A stretch of 57,393 nucleotides of DNA from Lingula anatina (GCF_001039355.2 NW_019775668.1:22505-79897), one strand, 5' to 3'. Positions 1-25,560 are shown, counted from the first letter of the stretch. Numbers and translations are program-made. The notes: generated from the letters alone by a model not told the origin.

Positions 1-300
1 GGGTGGCGGCCATCTTGGATTTAAGGCACAAAATGGCCACCAATTGCTTCCAAATGATCAAAAATGGGTTCCTTGTCCCTTCTTTAGTCAGGTTTAATAA
101 TCTTTACATGTTTCTAGGCCAAAAATTAATGGAAATATGAAATATTATATATTTTGGCACATAATTTGCATAATTTATGCTAATTAATGTATCGATAGAG
201 GGCGTCTCTTTGGATAAAAAATTTTCTTTTGGCCCAAGGAACATTTATGCCAAGTTAGACATTTGTACTACAAAATGCAGCGTTTGGCCATTTTTTGGTC
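1..300. repeat. candidate dispersed repeat, upstream of parvin
   Basis: This block contains GGCGGCCATCTTGGATTT near its start, followed by AT-rich text. It has no open reading frame. GGCCATCTTGG-type phrases recur in interspersed repeats of many animal genomes, which is the only reason for the call. Neither end of an element can be defined inside the window, so this could equally be unique intergenic DNA. Confidence 0.25.
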
Positions 301-663
301 CTTAACAAGCCTACTACATGCTGTTCTTATTTACAGAAGAGATTGTCTCAACTTTACATCAAAATGTCCTTACGACTATTTGAACTCAACCACATGTATG
401 TTAAATTTGTTGATCACTGCAGCATTGCTTATATAAAATACAAACATCCGTATCTATAAAATACAAACATCGGCATCCCATTATCTAGCATCAATATTTG
501 TTCAATTCATTTTGATGATAATGTATCTACACCTCTCCACCTCAGGGGTCAAATGCTAGCATCTGCTTCAACCAAATGACAAAACGGGGGCAGCCCTATA
601 TTCCAAGGATCCACTATTCTGAATTCTAAGGAGAATTGATCTGTAATCAACCGCTATTTCAAA

Positions 664-873
664 GGTCTATTATGCCAATGGTCTGTTGTTCCGAAAGACT
701 GCTACTCCGAAAAAAGTTTGATGCAATACCTGCGCTTATACGAATTGTATTAGTTGTGCAATTGGGACACTGACCTTCGTGTCAAAGACGTGCACATAAT
801 TTGCAATAATTCGGAATAGCGGTCCCTTTAAACAGCAGTCCCTCAGAATACCAGTCCCTCAGACTAGCAGACC
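664..873. repeat. inverted arms of 16-bp tandem units
   Basis: Three head-to-tail 16-bp units of consensus GGWCTGYTRYTCCGAA lie at 664-679, 680-695 and 696-711. Four units in the opposite orientation lie at 810-825, 826-841, 842-857 and 858-873. A 98-bp spacer separates the arms. The 16-bp spacing is exact on both sides, so the block is a short minisatellite folded back on itself and could form a long imperfect hairpin. No coding potential is seen. It probably belongs to a dispersed non-autonomous repeat. Confidence 0.6.
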
Positions 874-1591
874 CTCAGAATATAGCACACCCAACAAAAC
901 TTCCCAAGGAGTGCAGCACTTGACTTGAGTACCCAAGTAACTTCAGATTACATGAAGAACTTAAAATCCATAAATCTTACATGAAAATGAAATTCAAATA
1001 TTGCTTGTTTTATACAATGGTGGACCTGCAAAAGAAATAAAATCTCTATTTATTTCTATGCATTCCCACAGGCACTTTATCCTAAATTTTAGGAAAAAAT
1101 CACAGGTTAATGCAGGCTGAATCACTCAGTGAATGTCAAGAAAAGGACGTTGTTGCGTAATTTGGAAAAATATTTTCAGTGGAATAAAACCATTTACTGA
1201 CAACACATACACTTGGCACAGCACTACAGACCATTCTTTCGAGGAATAAATGCACTCACTTTTTTACTTATCCGTTGATGGATGAAAGCCTATTCGCTGG
1301 ACAACGTGCACCACTTCCAAAGGTCGAATTTATTGAGTAATGCTCAGTATATTACGGAAGTCTCGTTTTCGATTGAAAAACTCTTGTTTGCAAAAACTGC
1401 AAACGAGGATATGTTATGGAGAGTAGCCTAGTATTTTTCTTGACCTTGCCCTAATTATAAGGATTCGCATAGAATGTCCTCTGCAAGTTTTTTTTTTAAT
1501 CATTTATAATAGTTTTTATGTAAATTATATATTTTCATATTTAATATGATGTATATATGATGCTATGTGTATTTTTTCCCGTTCATTTCAG
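874..1591. other. parvin upstream region, no clear promoter element
   Basis: No gene, TATA box or strong regulatory motif was recognised here. The first parvin coding exon appears to begin with a 3' splice site (pyrimidine tract and CAG ending at 1591). The transcription start and any 5' untranslated exon should therefore lie here or upstream of the window. Confidence 0.4.
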
Positions 1592-1631
1592 CCGGTAATG
1601 CTAGCGGAATATCTCCGCAGTTGGAAGGAGA

Positions 1632-4600
1632 ATGGCATCCCCAGGCCCCAGTGGGACGTTGAAGAAGCAAAAAGAAGATAGCTTTCTTGGAGAATTTATC
1701 GGAACAATCACGAGGAAGAAGAAACAGAAAGAAGGTCAGTGCATTTTCTCGCTTAAGAAAACAAATCTAGTCCAGAACTATGCCACCTTGACATGAAAAA
1801 CCAAGTGTTTACTTTTGGGAGTGGTTCGTCTTTATTCCCAAATTTGGCGTTCCTGTTGTTTTCAGTGTTAGTTTCAGTTTCCATATAAATTCCAGGTCAT
1901 AAATTTAAATGATATAACACTGTCTTTGCAACGCTGTGCTTAATTACGTTACTGATTGATACATAGCGTTTGTGATGCACACAGTGCCGAATACAAAATA
2001 TCAAGAAGAATATAGCTTATTCACCCGTAGCAGTCACCTTGATCCTTTGATTAATCTAAAAACTATAGCAAAATAATGGGAGCAACTTATTCATTATCTA
2101 CAATTTCCTAATCCTGTGCTTCTTTTGACAGTGGTTGACTTGCAAGAAGAAGGGAAAAATGCCATTGAATCACCCAGCAGTCCAACAAGCCCAGATATGG
2201 GTCCAGAGGCATTCATGCTTGGTAAGGAACCTGGAATTAATTTGGTAGAAAACTTAAGTTAATATAGAACAAGAAGTACATCTTATATTGTCCTTAAATC
2301 ATATATATGCACATATAAACTATCCCATCAGTAATATGCATCATTTGGCATATGCATTCAGTGGACTGAGGGATATTTTTCTTTATATTCATGTGCATTA
2401 TATATGAATAAGCATTCTTTGTGTGTTAATGTGTCTTTTAATACTGATGCATGCTTGTGGTCATGTTTATTTTAGTTTAAAAAACTAATTGCCATTACAG
2501 AGGAGAACGAGGAAAGATCCATGATAGAGCCTGGTTCTAGAGAAGATGCTAAAGTAAAGGAGCTTATAATGGTAAGGACATGAAGGCAGTATTCAGTATT
2601 ATAGTAGAGAAATGTTGAATTAATGTATCTTAAATATTAGACTAGAACAAAATAATAACTGAAAAATGTAGTGGAAGCTCATCAGATGTTGTTATTTAAT
2701 GCATACATAATTATTGTAAATTTATGCATGCATAACATTTGATAATGAAAAAATTTGGGAAAAAAGTTTAGTTTTAATACACAGATATAGTATTAGTCAT
2801 AGGTTTATTGATATATTGCTTAGTTTTCATTTCTCTTGTGACATGTCTAAAACCTTTTGTTTCTGTGCTAGAGTTAGATTGAGCAAATTGAAAAATGTAA
2901 TTGGAATGTAGTAATCTACTAGTTTACTTTGATTTCATTTTCTCTGATAAAAGTCCTGCTTCTTTTCAGATGTTGCTGGACTGGATCAATGATGAACTTG
3001 CAGAGCAGAGAATTATTGTGAAGGACATAGAAGAAGACATTTTTGATGGACAAATTCTTCAGAAGTTAATTGGTAAGTACATCATGTTGCAGACAAAGAT
3101 AGAGCTTTTTTGGAACTGTGATAACATACCTGTCACCAGTTGTGGTTATAACTGTGATAAATGAGACTTGAAGTTAGGCAGTTATCCATTCTTTGTTATT
3201 CAAAACCAGAAAGAAAGTTGAGCTTCTTGTCACTAGTATTTACAAAACACAGATCTCTGTAAATTTTTTGCCTGAACAGATTTGATAACTGTATACTTTG
3301 AGCGTACCTAATTTGGTCTTTTGTTAATTCTATTATCTCTTTCTCGCTGATTTGCAGAAAAACTGGCAAGAGTGCGAGTTGAAGTTCCTGAAGTGACTCA
3401 GTCAGAAATAGGACAGAAACAGAAATTAAGGATTGTACTGGATACCATCAACAGAATCCTTAATCTGACACCTACATGGAACCAGCAAAAGTGGACTGTG
3501 GACAGTAAGTTGGAAAATGTTGCATCTTAGTTCTTGCATCTGTTCTCCTCTTCTAAACTGGTTTTAATTTGATTTGATGAAGCAAATTTCTTGTCTAAAA
3601 TAGCCATCATGTCAATGCGGCTGCATAGTTTTAAATTGTATTAAAAACATATTTCTTATTGGGCTGGTCTCCTTTTCTTTTCAAATATTTAGTCACTTTT
3701 CACTTTTAAATTGATAATTTGTTTGAAAATAGTGTCTTATTTCACATGTAACAGTATGATTCATCAATGTTTTTCTTTGTTAATGCATGTGTGTGCATAC
3801 ATACAGATATAAGTTAAGCAGAGCAAATTCTTCAAAGTCTTTTTTTTCTTTCAGGTATTCATTCAAAAAACCTGGTAGCCATACTCCACCTTCTAGTCAC
3901 ACTTGCAAGACACTTTAGGGCTCCCATCAGACTACCTGAAAATGTGGCAGTATCTGTTGTGGTTGTACAGGTACTCCATTTTGGTTTAAAATTTTTTGTA
4001 GCAGTCAAGGGGTTTTCAGCAACATTTAAGCTTGCAAATGAGATCTTTAAGTGTGAATTGTTTGAAAACCCCTTACTCTTTATTTTAATTGTCATGATAT
4101 TATCTATAATATATCATCCACAATGATTTCAATTTTGTAGTGAACATTTTGCTTTTTGCTTAAAGGGATAATAACTCTTTGTAAGAGATCTATATTTCAC
4201 AATGTAAACATTGTAAACAACTCATAGAAATATAATATATTATGTTTTACCACAAAAACGGCAGTTATAGCTATTATTCTGATATCTGAGCTTGTCTTTA
4301 GACCACGTGACCTCCATTGACAGCTATACTCTGTTATAATCTCTTAAGAGATTATTACAAAAAAAAAACTTTTTAGAAAAAAACCAGGGACTAACTTTGA
4401 ATGTAAAAATGGATTCATTAACCATTGGTAAGTATGGGAAATTTGTTGTTTACTCCAGGAAAATTCATTTTTTTGGCCAGAACGAAGAGTTATTATCCCT
4501 TTAATCTCATACTGAGTATATTGGATGCAGGGTATTGACCAGCAACAAAAATAATGCTAAATATTGATAAATATTTGAAGCAGGTGTGATGGACACTTTC

Positions 4601-7600
4601 AGTGACCACAAATTAAGTCAGCTTGGATTACATTTTAGAAAAAATGGTCCCATCATCAGTTATTTATTTTCCTGTGAATTCAGATAAAAAGTTTTGGTTT
4701 GGATATAAGAAACATGCCACATACACTTAAAAGTGATTACCACTCATTTAACAGTATTTTATTATCATCACTAATGGATTATGTGTAGCAGTAAACAATG
4801 GCAGGTTGAGAAAGTCATTTGTCCATGAAATGAGATATTTACATATTTTGGTAATGATGTTGATTCTTTGTTGACCAGTGCTTTGTTAGAGTATGAGATT
4901 TTCAATGAACCCCCAGTTACATGTACCACCAAAGAGTTGTGCTCTTGTTCTTGTCTTGCCGTTTTGTTAGGAGAAATCATGCTTAAATCGGACTTTTTGT
5001 AATGTACTGCCATCACTCACTGAAGATCTCAGATGTTGGGATCCTGGTTAATACCCATCTGGACTGTGAATGGATGAATTAAAAACCCTTTGCTAACTGA
5101 TGTCTCTCATTACAGAAACGGGATGGTTTGCTGCAGACAAGAAGAGTCATAGAAGAGATAACAGGGACCAATGAGTATGTTCAGAATAGAAATATGTATA
5201 AAAAAGATTTTTAAAACATTTGAATTTTTGCTAATTTTACTTTTGAAATATTATGTTGTTTAGCATATTAGATTCCTGTATCTGACCTTTTAAATTGATA
5301 GGAAACTAGACATCTCCAAAACTCTTACCTTGATTTTGATTTCATTCATGTTTACTGAGCTAATTACAAACTATACTCTTCTTTATATCAATGAAACATT
5401 TTTTCTGCTATAAGTTCCAAATACGATTGTGTTCTTATTTCAGCTAGAAATTTTATTTGATTGAAAAAACCAACAGAATGTTCGAGGAAATTATTTTTAT
5501 GTCTCAGCTAATCTGCCATCTAACATAGAATATGGAGAAGCATGTCAGTGGGTCTAAAAATGCAGATATATAATTATACCCCACTGTCATTGACATCTTC
5601 AAAAACCTGTGTTTGGATAGGTAGCAATTATAATACATTTTATTAAATTTTTCCTCATTAAAATGATGGGGAACTTGTCATATATTGTCTTCAAAAATAT
5701 TGAGCTTATATTTTGTGTTTTATTGGCTTTGAAGGCAGATGGGTTTGATAAAGCACAAGTGCTTGTTATTGGACAAAATGGTAGAAGTTAAAAAAATTAC
5801 AAAAGCCTGTATTGGACTCTGCTGACTAGGTGCTAAAGATAGGGAATGTGAAACAATATATTAATTGTTTTTATTAATCTGCAAGTTTTTTGTGCTACCA
5901 AAATTTGATGATTTGGGAAATGTATCTTATTGTTGTTTTGAAAATATTCTTTATATAATTTGGTAATTTTTCTTTTTTTCAGTGACATAGGAGCAAGATT
6001 TGGTAAGGACCTTGTTACATTCTTTCAGTAAAAAGTAAAGATAAGCAATAATTATTTCATTTAATTGCCTTGGCATTAATAATAAGCATATATAAAAAAC
6101 ATTTGGTTTTTTGTTTAACTATAACATTAGGGTATTTATTATCTGTACTTTTGCTTATTTCAGAGCGAGATGCCTTTGATACTTTATTTGATCATGCACC
6201 AGACAAGTTGAATGTGGTCAAGAGGGTAGGTGAAACAAAATAAGTAACTGCAGTTTTCCTAAGATATAGGTATATCCAATCAAAATCTTTAAAGAAAATG
6301 TAGGTGCCTTATGTCTTCATTTCTAGGCTATTGTTTTGTCATTGTGGGATGTATCCTGAATGTGCATAGTATTGTTATTTATACTTATTTTAACAAGTGT
6401 AGGTTAAGATTTTGAAAGTTATTTTTAATACTTTAGAATATGGTGGACAAATAGGGTGACAGCGTTGAAAATGTTGCTTTTTGTTCTTGCAGTCCCTGAT
6501 TGGCTTTGTTAACAAGTGGCTGAACAAAGTCAACCTGGAAGTAACTGATCTAGACAACCAGGTTAGCTCTTCTTCATTGGATAAAAATATTGCTGATACT
6601 GAACATTCTCTTTATTTCTTGTGGTTTAGAGTGGCTTTCCAGTACTGTATCATGGTGATATGGCTTTTTTTTCTTAATTCAATGAAGCTTGAAGAATTTA
6701 ACTTATTGGGGTTAGTTTGTTTACAATATCAGAGAGTATGTAATTCATTTATTTCAGCATAAAAGCCCTTTTATAAGATTTGCCACACTCAATAAATATA
6801 TAACTTGTGGGGGTTTACATAATATGTCAAGTCTTCTGTTACAAGATATATGTTATAGTGGAAACATATCTTATTATTTTCACATTGTGATATTTTTTAG
6901 TTTCATGATGGTGTGTATCTGGTGCTGCTTATGGGACTTTTGGAAGGCTACTTTGTCCCACTTCACTGCTTCCATCTGACTCCAACAAGTTTTGAACAAA
7001 AGGTATAATATGAATTTTGATCAGTAGTATTCATTATTATTGTTAAAATAAAATGTTTATTCTATGAAAACATGGGTTAAAGGAAGAAGTTATAGCAAAC
7101 TGATAACCTGCTTTCTTAGATGAATAATGTTAAGATAGTTCACAATAGTTGGAATTCAAAAGATCCAGCCTTTGTATTATTACTAAAAAAGGAAAAGCAA
7201 TCTATATAATCAGAGATTACTTTTCCTGGAGCCCTTCATGTCAGTTAATTTGAACTTGATGCATTTCTTTAGTTTTTCCCTTATGTGGCACATGGAACAA
7301 TGTAAAGCATCACCTCTGTATTTTGAAAATTACCATCTTGAAACAAATGATCGTTTTGGGTATCAAATGTTTATGAAGGTTTTTACTCGATTCTTGTGGG
7401 GGTTCACCTCAATGTAAGTGATATCAATGATATTTTTTCGTCAAACAGTTGTGTTTCAATTATGTTTCCCATAACTAGAACACAAAACTTGTAATAAATA
7501 ATATCAGATGACAAATAATGCGGTTTAAGCTAAAATTTCAATTGGTGAACTTGTATTGGAAAAAAATTATATTATATTTTTGCATTTAGACTAAAATGTT

Positions 7601-7912
7601 ACAATTCGGCTAAAAATATTTTCTATATGCAGGTTCATAATGTTTCCTTTGCATTTGAACTAATGGTTGATGCAGGACTACCACAGCCAAAAGCCAGACC
7701 AGAAGGTGAGGTTCATTTGTTCAGATGCTAATAACAACGGTATCAAAAATGTTTTCAAATGTCTAAATTTTAATCCATAATTCTCAAAGTTTCCTGTTGT
7801 TTTGTTAAACTTGACGTTGATTTGGTTAATTTCAGATGTTGTTAACCTTGATTTGAAATCGACATTACGGGTATTATACAACCTCTTTACCAAATACAAG
7901 GCATTACCTTAG
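1632..7912 (+). CDS. PARVA: parvin (actopaxin), 13 coding exons, complete
   Basis: Parvins are cytoplasmic adaptors of the ILK-PINCH-parvin complex, which links integrins to actin at focal adhesions. Exons: 1632-1734, 2132-2221, 2501-2571, 2970-3072, 3358-3504, 3855-3970, 5116-5174, 5983-6002, 6164-6225, 6493-6561, 6901-7002, 7633-7705, 7836-7912. They total 1092 nt, or 363 residues, close to the 372 of human alpha-parvin. All junctions are GT-AG and keep frame. The N-terminus has the DSFLG motif and a basic TRKKKQK stretch (about residues 18-33). CH1 spans roughly residues 88-195 (LLDWIND, RIIVKDIEEDIFDGQILQKL) and CH2 roughly 240-358 (ERDAFDTLFDHAPDKLNVVK, LLMGLLEGYFVP, STLRVLYNLFTKY). The ATG has an in-frame TAG 30 nt upstream in the same exon, which fixes the start. 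Neighbour TEAD lies downstream on the same strand. Identity by motif is very strong; assignment to one vertebrate paralogue is not meaningful for an invertebrate single copy. Confidence 0.96.
4160..4504. mobile_element. MITE with TTAA target duplication in parvin intron 6
   Basis: Terminal inverted repeats begin AGGGATAATAACTCTT at 4164 and end with the complementary GAGTTATTATCCCT at 4500, with one mismatch over about 19 bp. Each end is flanked by TTAA (4160-4163 and 4501-4504). An element of about 337 bp with no ORF and a TTAA duplication is typical of a non-autonomous piggyBac-like MITE. It also holds a perfect 20-bp palindrome at 4336-4355 centred on CTTAAG. It sits in the 1.1-kb intron between exons 6 and 7. 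Confidence 0.7.
5983..6002 (+). other. 20-nt parvin microexon
   Basis: A polypyrimidine tract and CAG end at 5982, and GTAAGG follows 6002. The 20 nt restore the frame between exon 7 (ends phase 2 at 5174) and exon 9 (begins at 6164). Together they encode the GTN-DDIGARF-ERDAF linker immediately before CH2. Skipping it would shift the frame, so it must be constitutive for a full protein. Confidence 0.85.
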
Positions 7913-9060
7913 AAGGCCCTGAACTTCAGACAGCTTTAAGTACAGAATCTCTGAAAAATTTACAAAGGATGCTGCCAGCTTTTTAAAAAGGTATCAGTTT
8001 AGAAAGACGAGGAAAAAAAACATTCAATATTTTGCCTTCCCTACATACTGTCATCATATTCATCACTGCTGTGAGTGAGAGTATGTACTAGCTTCTCAGA
8101 CTTTTTAGTTGCATGCTTCTCAAATAGTGTGCCAAAAAATCACATCAAGAATATGGCCATTCATCATGACACTTTGTTCATTTTCATTAAGTAATGATTG
8201 CATAAAAAATATATAAAACAATGTTTTCATTTCAACCCACTCATTAATTCGTACATGAGCAAATAAATTTCAGGATATGAAAACAAATGCTGCTCCTATT
8301 TTCATCAGGGTGACAATAAGGTTGATCAAGTTTTCTGAAATTGTCATTATAACAATGTATAATCAAAATATTTGTCTTTGTGTAAGACTCATTGATTGTG
8401 GATTAAACTAATGTTCCTACAAGGTAAATATACTTGCATGCAGTACATTTTGGAATGAACAATAATGTAACAATGTACAGGTGCTGTCAATACTCCATAA
8501 TTTAAAAATGTAAATTATGCATGCAGATCTGTTAGAGAAGTGTAATTCTCATTATCTAGTATGTTAAAACATCTAAACCCATTTGTTAAATTAGGATAGT
8601 AATTTTAGACACCTAACATATATGTGCCAATTGATATTTTATAGGGGACCTGCATCATATGACATGCAAATATTCCTCTTGTAGTATGTATATTTTTGTA
8701 GNAGTTGGAAAATGTTGTTACAGTAATGGGCAGTGTTCATCGTGGAATTGGAGTGGATTAAACAATTGTGCCGAGGATGACTATGTTTAACTCCAGTTTT
8801 GATTTGATAGGTGTAATTAAGAATGTAAGGATATTGCTGATGAACGTCATTTTGAATCGAACATAGGAATATGACCCGAAGTTATTGATTGCATACATGA
8901 GCATGATATATTATTGTATGAGCTGTTGCTGATAACCTGTTGCATTATGATTACTGAAGCAATTTTTCTGACTACCAATGCTTTAAATTAATGTCAAAAT
9001 GGTAGCCTGGTGGAGTTTCTGAAAATTAAATATCCGTTGATTGATTACATGCAATGAATG
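7913..9060 (+). other. probable parvin 3' UTR
   Basis: AT-rich non-coding DNA follows the parvin stop codon. The first consensus poly(A) signal is AATAAA at 8262-8267; further AATAAA copies occur near 10120 and 12627, so the true end is uncertain. A single N at 8702 marks an assembly join with no duplicated flanks visible. Confidence 0.4.
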
Positions 9061-11748
9061 AAACATCAGACATACATGTCTTTTATAAATATAATTCCAC
9101 ATTTGATACATTTGGGCCTAGTACTAAATCAGCCAAATTAGTGTAATCACTTACCATTGTCATGACTTAAATCATTGCAGTCTATAGCAAGGCTGATATC
9201 CATGCATGTTTTATATTGTTTTATGTATTAGTAAATACACAGTTTGTAGCGATGATCAGAGACAGAAATGTAAAATTGTTGTTTTACCTAAGGTGTTAAG
9301 CCCAAGGCAGTATTTAATTATTTATGCTACTTGGCTATTTTAAAAAAGCCTTAATAAGAAATTAATAGCTAACTTCCAGGTAGTGACCTGATAAAATATT
9401 GTCATTATCCCTTGTTCAAAATAAAACTTTTGACAGATCATGGGTTTTATCAAACCCTCTTGCCATTTGGACACTGGTATTTATCAGTGTCAGTGAACTT
9501 GAACAGATTGGTGGAGTATGCAGCCATACAGAGCACAGTAACACTGTAGCCATACAGAACACAGTAACACTTGAATTCATCATCCATGAGGCACAAAAAT
9601 TAAATCCTTGTTTACATAAATTGTCACTAATGCTTATTTAAGCCTCTCAGCATTTAAAAGAAACTTCAAAAGATGCATTCAGAACCAGTTGATCGGCATA
9701 CTAACCATTCCCCGGATCAAATATGGTGCCACCCACTTGAAAGCTTGTCGAGATTTACGCCCTTCCCCCTGTGGGAATCCATTGTCAAGTGCATATCATA
9801 TTTAAACCGCAGACTAGTTAGTCTGCAGATGAACTGGTTGTGAACCCAGCCAAGGGCTGTATTCAGAACAGATGATCTGCGGACTTACTGGTCGGTGGAT
9901 CATATTTGGCCAACCCCACTTGAAACACATAACAGTTAGCGTACAAAAGAGAGGACAAGTTGTATTCTTCAATATTTCATTTTAAGAGAATTCTTTGACA
10001 AATCTGAATATAAGTAAGAAATGAAAATGGCATACAGTTGTCAAAGATGTGTATATTTTTAAAAACAGTTGAACTGTCTTGTTTTCATCATTAACTTCTG
10101 TTTGCATTCAGAACATTTGAATAAATGAGAAAAATGTTTGAAGTGAAAAAAATAATAAGCTGTTGAAACTGACTGCCCGTAAAGAGAGAAACTGTTTTCT
10201 GGCTATTGGATAAAGTACTTGTCAAAATCTTATAATTTACTTGATATATGCTGAATCTTATCAATTTTTCTTTGAAAACACAAACAGAGAATGATCATAC
10301 TGTTCAACTAAATTTTTCAGCTAAACAGTATATGGATATCTAGTTTTTTAAATTAAACTGAATATAACTGTGGCCTACTTATTTGATTCATTGTAAAAAG
10401 TAACAAGGTATGTTATATTGATTGTGGCGCTGTTATCTTTTCTTTTAGCTGCCACATTCTGGCAGTAGGAAAAGGTCCCTTTTTCCTCCACTCATCATCT
10501 GGTTCTATCAATATCCCAGGCAACACAGCTGCTTAGAAGGCAGAATCTAGATTAATAGTACTGAAACCTGACACTGCCTCCTAGACCAGTCTCATTACTT
10601 TTTTGTTGCAATTGTCTGGTAATGGATTTAGGTGCTTTCTCTTTTTATTTAAGTTTGCCTTTTTTTCTCCTTTTGTTTAGTTTTAATCTTATAAAACAAC
10701 AGAGGCAACAATATATTTTGCACTTTTGCCTTGATTAATGGCAGTATACACCACATCCTTTATATTGTTATTTGGTAATTCAGTCTTGGTTTGTATTAGT
10801 GTCAGTTTTTTTCATTTGTTTTAATCTTTCTCAGACCTGGTGAAATTTTAACACCAGGTGGTTAGCCCCTCCTATTCATTTTGCTAATTGGTACAATGTG
10901 GTGTATTGTTGTCCAGGTTAACGTTTTAATGCAAATTACAGAGACAGTTCTTCACAAAACCAGCACTGTTTTCGGGGTGACCTTTTACTTGAACCTCTGC
11001 CAAATTTACCATTAATTATTCATGTTGCCATGACTCATAGTTGTTCCTTTGCATTGGTTTTACAGTCAAGGTAGACAAGTGCTTGTCACGGCTGAAACCA
11101 TTAAAGCCCAACAAAAGCCGCAAAATAAATATGAAAGGTTATAGTAAAGATCAAATAAAACAATACAAACATCGTACAATTCAATCCAATTGGAGTACAA
11201 ATTTAACCCAGCCTGGTGCTATTCAACCCAGCATAGACTGTTGTGATATGACTTGAGCTAATATCAAACAGCATCAGACTGGAACCCATTCTTGCCAACA
11301 CATGTGCCTTTTAACCACAAGGAGGAAATACTAGACCTATATAAACTGAATTAATGATTTGGGGGGATTCAAAAACACCAGGAGTTTTTTTGGAAAAACA
11401 GCCCAAATATAAATAAATGCAATATTTTATTTGGGTCTTGGTTTTGACCTTATCATTTAGTTAGTTTTATTGTCCTCCCTTGGTTTGTGTAGTTTTATGT
11501 TATGTCAAACAGATTTATGTTTTGATTAGTGGAATTGTTTTTTCAGCTGTAATTGGAATGAAAATGAGAAGTAAAAAAAAAAGCTATTCATCCGGATCAA
11601 TTTTCTTGACAATTTCTGGTCAAATAAATAAGTTAAACATCTTCATTAATAATAAAAAATGATTTTGACTGGTTCTAAAGTGATAAGATGGTTATATTTT
11701 GTATCAACTCTTGCCTGTTCTAAAAGTGTTTGTTCACCTCATTCTTAG
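9061..11748. other. intergenic, parvin to TEAD
   Basis: No gene is recognised. Small structures include a roughly 23-bp unit containing ACAGTAACACT repeated twice at about 9522-9571. There is an imperfect direct repeat of about 70 bp at 9676-9742 and 9851-9926. A perfect 8-bp hairpin (ACCTGGTG / CACCAGGT, 9-nt loop) lies at 10835-10859. Short ORFs here have no recognisable protein features. Confidence 0.4.
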
Positions 11749-11810
11749 GAGAAGAAGCAGGCAGCTTGTTGTTTGAGGTCAGAGAGATCGCAGTTAATTC
11801 TGCAAGGCAG
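11749..11810 (+). other. orphan exon-like segment, possible TEAD 5' UTR exon
   Basis: A pyrimidine-rich acceptor (TTCACCTCATTCTTAG) ends at 11748 and a strong CAG/GTGAGA donor follows 11810, enclosing 62 nt. Two of three frames are open. It lies 1.6 kb upstream of the first TEAD coding exon on the same strand, whose own acceptor at 13421 demands an upstream exon. If joined to that exon in phase 0 the reading frame meets TGA at once, so it would be untranslated. Unproven without transcripts. Confidence 0.3.
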
Positions 11811-13433
11811 GTGAGACACAAGTTGTTAACAACCTGTCTGCTGCAGAGCTGATGGTTGGAGGCCACTTGTCCTGCAAGTTAACTTAAGTACATCAAATAA
11901 CATTTTTCTCCTTACACCGTGATTAATATGCAGTTCAAGTTTTTACCTGCCGGCTACATTTTATGCACTATGTTTGTCTTACAGCTGTTTCATATATGAA
12001 CTGTACTGGCCAGATATACGTAGAAATTTAAAGCTTAGAATAAATTTCCTTTTTTCTGCACTTTTGTACTTTCCACCTTTTAAATTACCAGATTTGTCTA
12101 TGTGTAGGTTTTGAGGTATTGGGATATTTCCTGTGTTTGAATTTTATCATTTATTTTCTAAAATTTAATTAACTTTGGTATGAGTAAAACTTATGAACAG
12201 AATAGATTGCTTGGCAATGAAAAAAAATAAAGAAAACTGCTCAAGAGTTGTGCTGTGATAGGGATCATTTTACCTTCAATTGTATGTAAAGGTAGATAAA
12301 ATATGTGCCTGTATGAATCATGATCTATCTCTGTTTGCCTTAGGGGTTTTGTTTGTCATGGACAACACACACAACAAATATCAGCCTTATGAAGTCTATT
12401 GATCATGAAGGGATTTTTATTAATTGAGCACTATGCCTGTTGTTTATATTCTCATACCTGCAAAGCATATCCATTAATGTAATAAATTAGAATGGACAAG
12501 ACTTCAGCAAAAAGGGTCAGTATTTAATGTAAGTAGAATATGTTTTTAAAATCAAAGACAAAATAGATGTATTTGTAAATACTTCAAGTGATTTATAATT
12601 TTATAATCCTGTTATATGTTCGTATAAATAAAGGTGTTTAAATTTCATTTTTGTTATATTTGTGTCACAATACCAGTGCAGATTTATTCGTAAAATTTTC
12701 ATAATTCTCTGAAAATACTTGACTCATGCCAGGCTCGTGGTTGGGGAGGGGGGGGGTTATATCAGTTGTCAGTTGTTACTACCCAGCCAGCTGCTTCTGT
12801 AAAACAACACATGCATCCCAAGCTGTTCTTTCAAAGAATGCCCAGCACATGTGAGATGCAACAGATGAAATGGTATTTGTTTGTTAGACTGTTGAGTCTC
12901 TTTGACACTTGAATAGAGAAAGCATGTCATTTTCTTTTAAATGATTTATAGTTTTTAGTTTTTTTTCTTTAAATTTTTATTTTCTGGCTATTGCCATATT
13001 TCTGACTTTTGTGGAGCCCATAATATCATTTTTGAGATCAGTGCAGAGGGCCCCATGCCAGGTTTTCGGACTTTTCTGCTGAATGGCAGTTTCATCCTTG
13101 ATTTTTACAGGGAGAGTTTATATTACCTAGAAAATGGGCACGTGTCAAATGATGCACCTTTGTTTAAGAAAGTATGAAGAAAGTACATCTGTTTCACTGG
13201 CTGTTGCTATTGGATGTGACAGCAGTTACAGGAGTCAGTGATCTGCACTGGCATATTGTCTTGTCACCTGTTCAGGAATGAATTAACAAAACAAAGACCA
13301 TCCTGAGCATTATTTGTGCCATTTCAAGGATGTTTTGATATATGAACCTGATACCCTGAAAGTCTGTAATATTTGCTCATTTATTGAAATTGATGCATGC
13401 ATTATTTAAAAACTTTTTCAGTGAGCAGCAAAA

Positions 13434-25560
<12,127 letters not shown>

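Noticed and set aside
13274-13286. GGAATG (MCAT) near TEAD exon 1 as an autoregulatory TEAD site
   Set aside because: A six-base match is expected often by chance; no cluster of such sites is visible.
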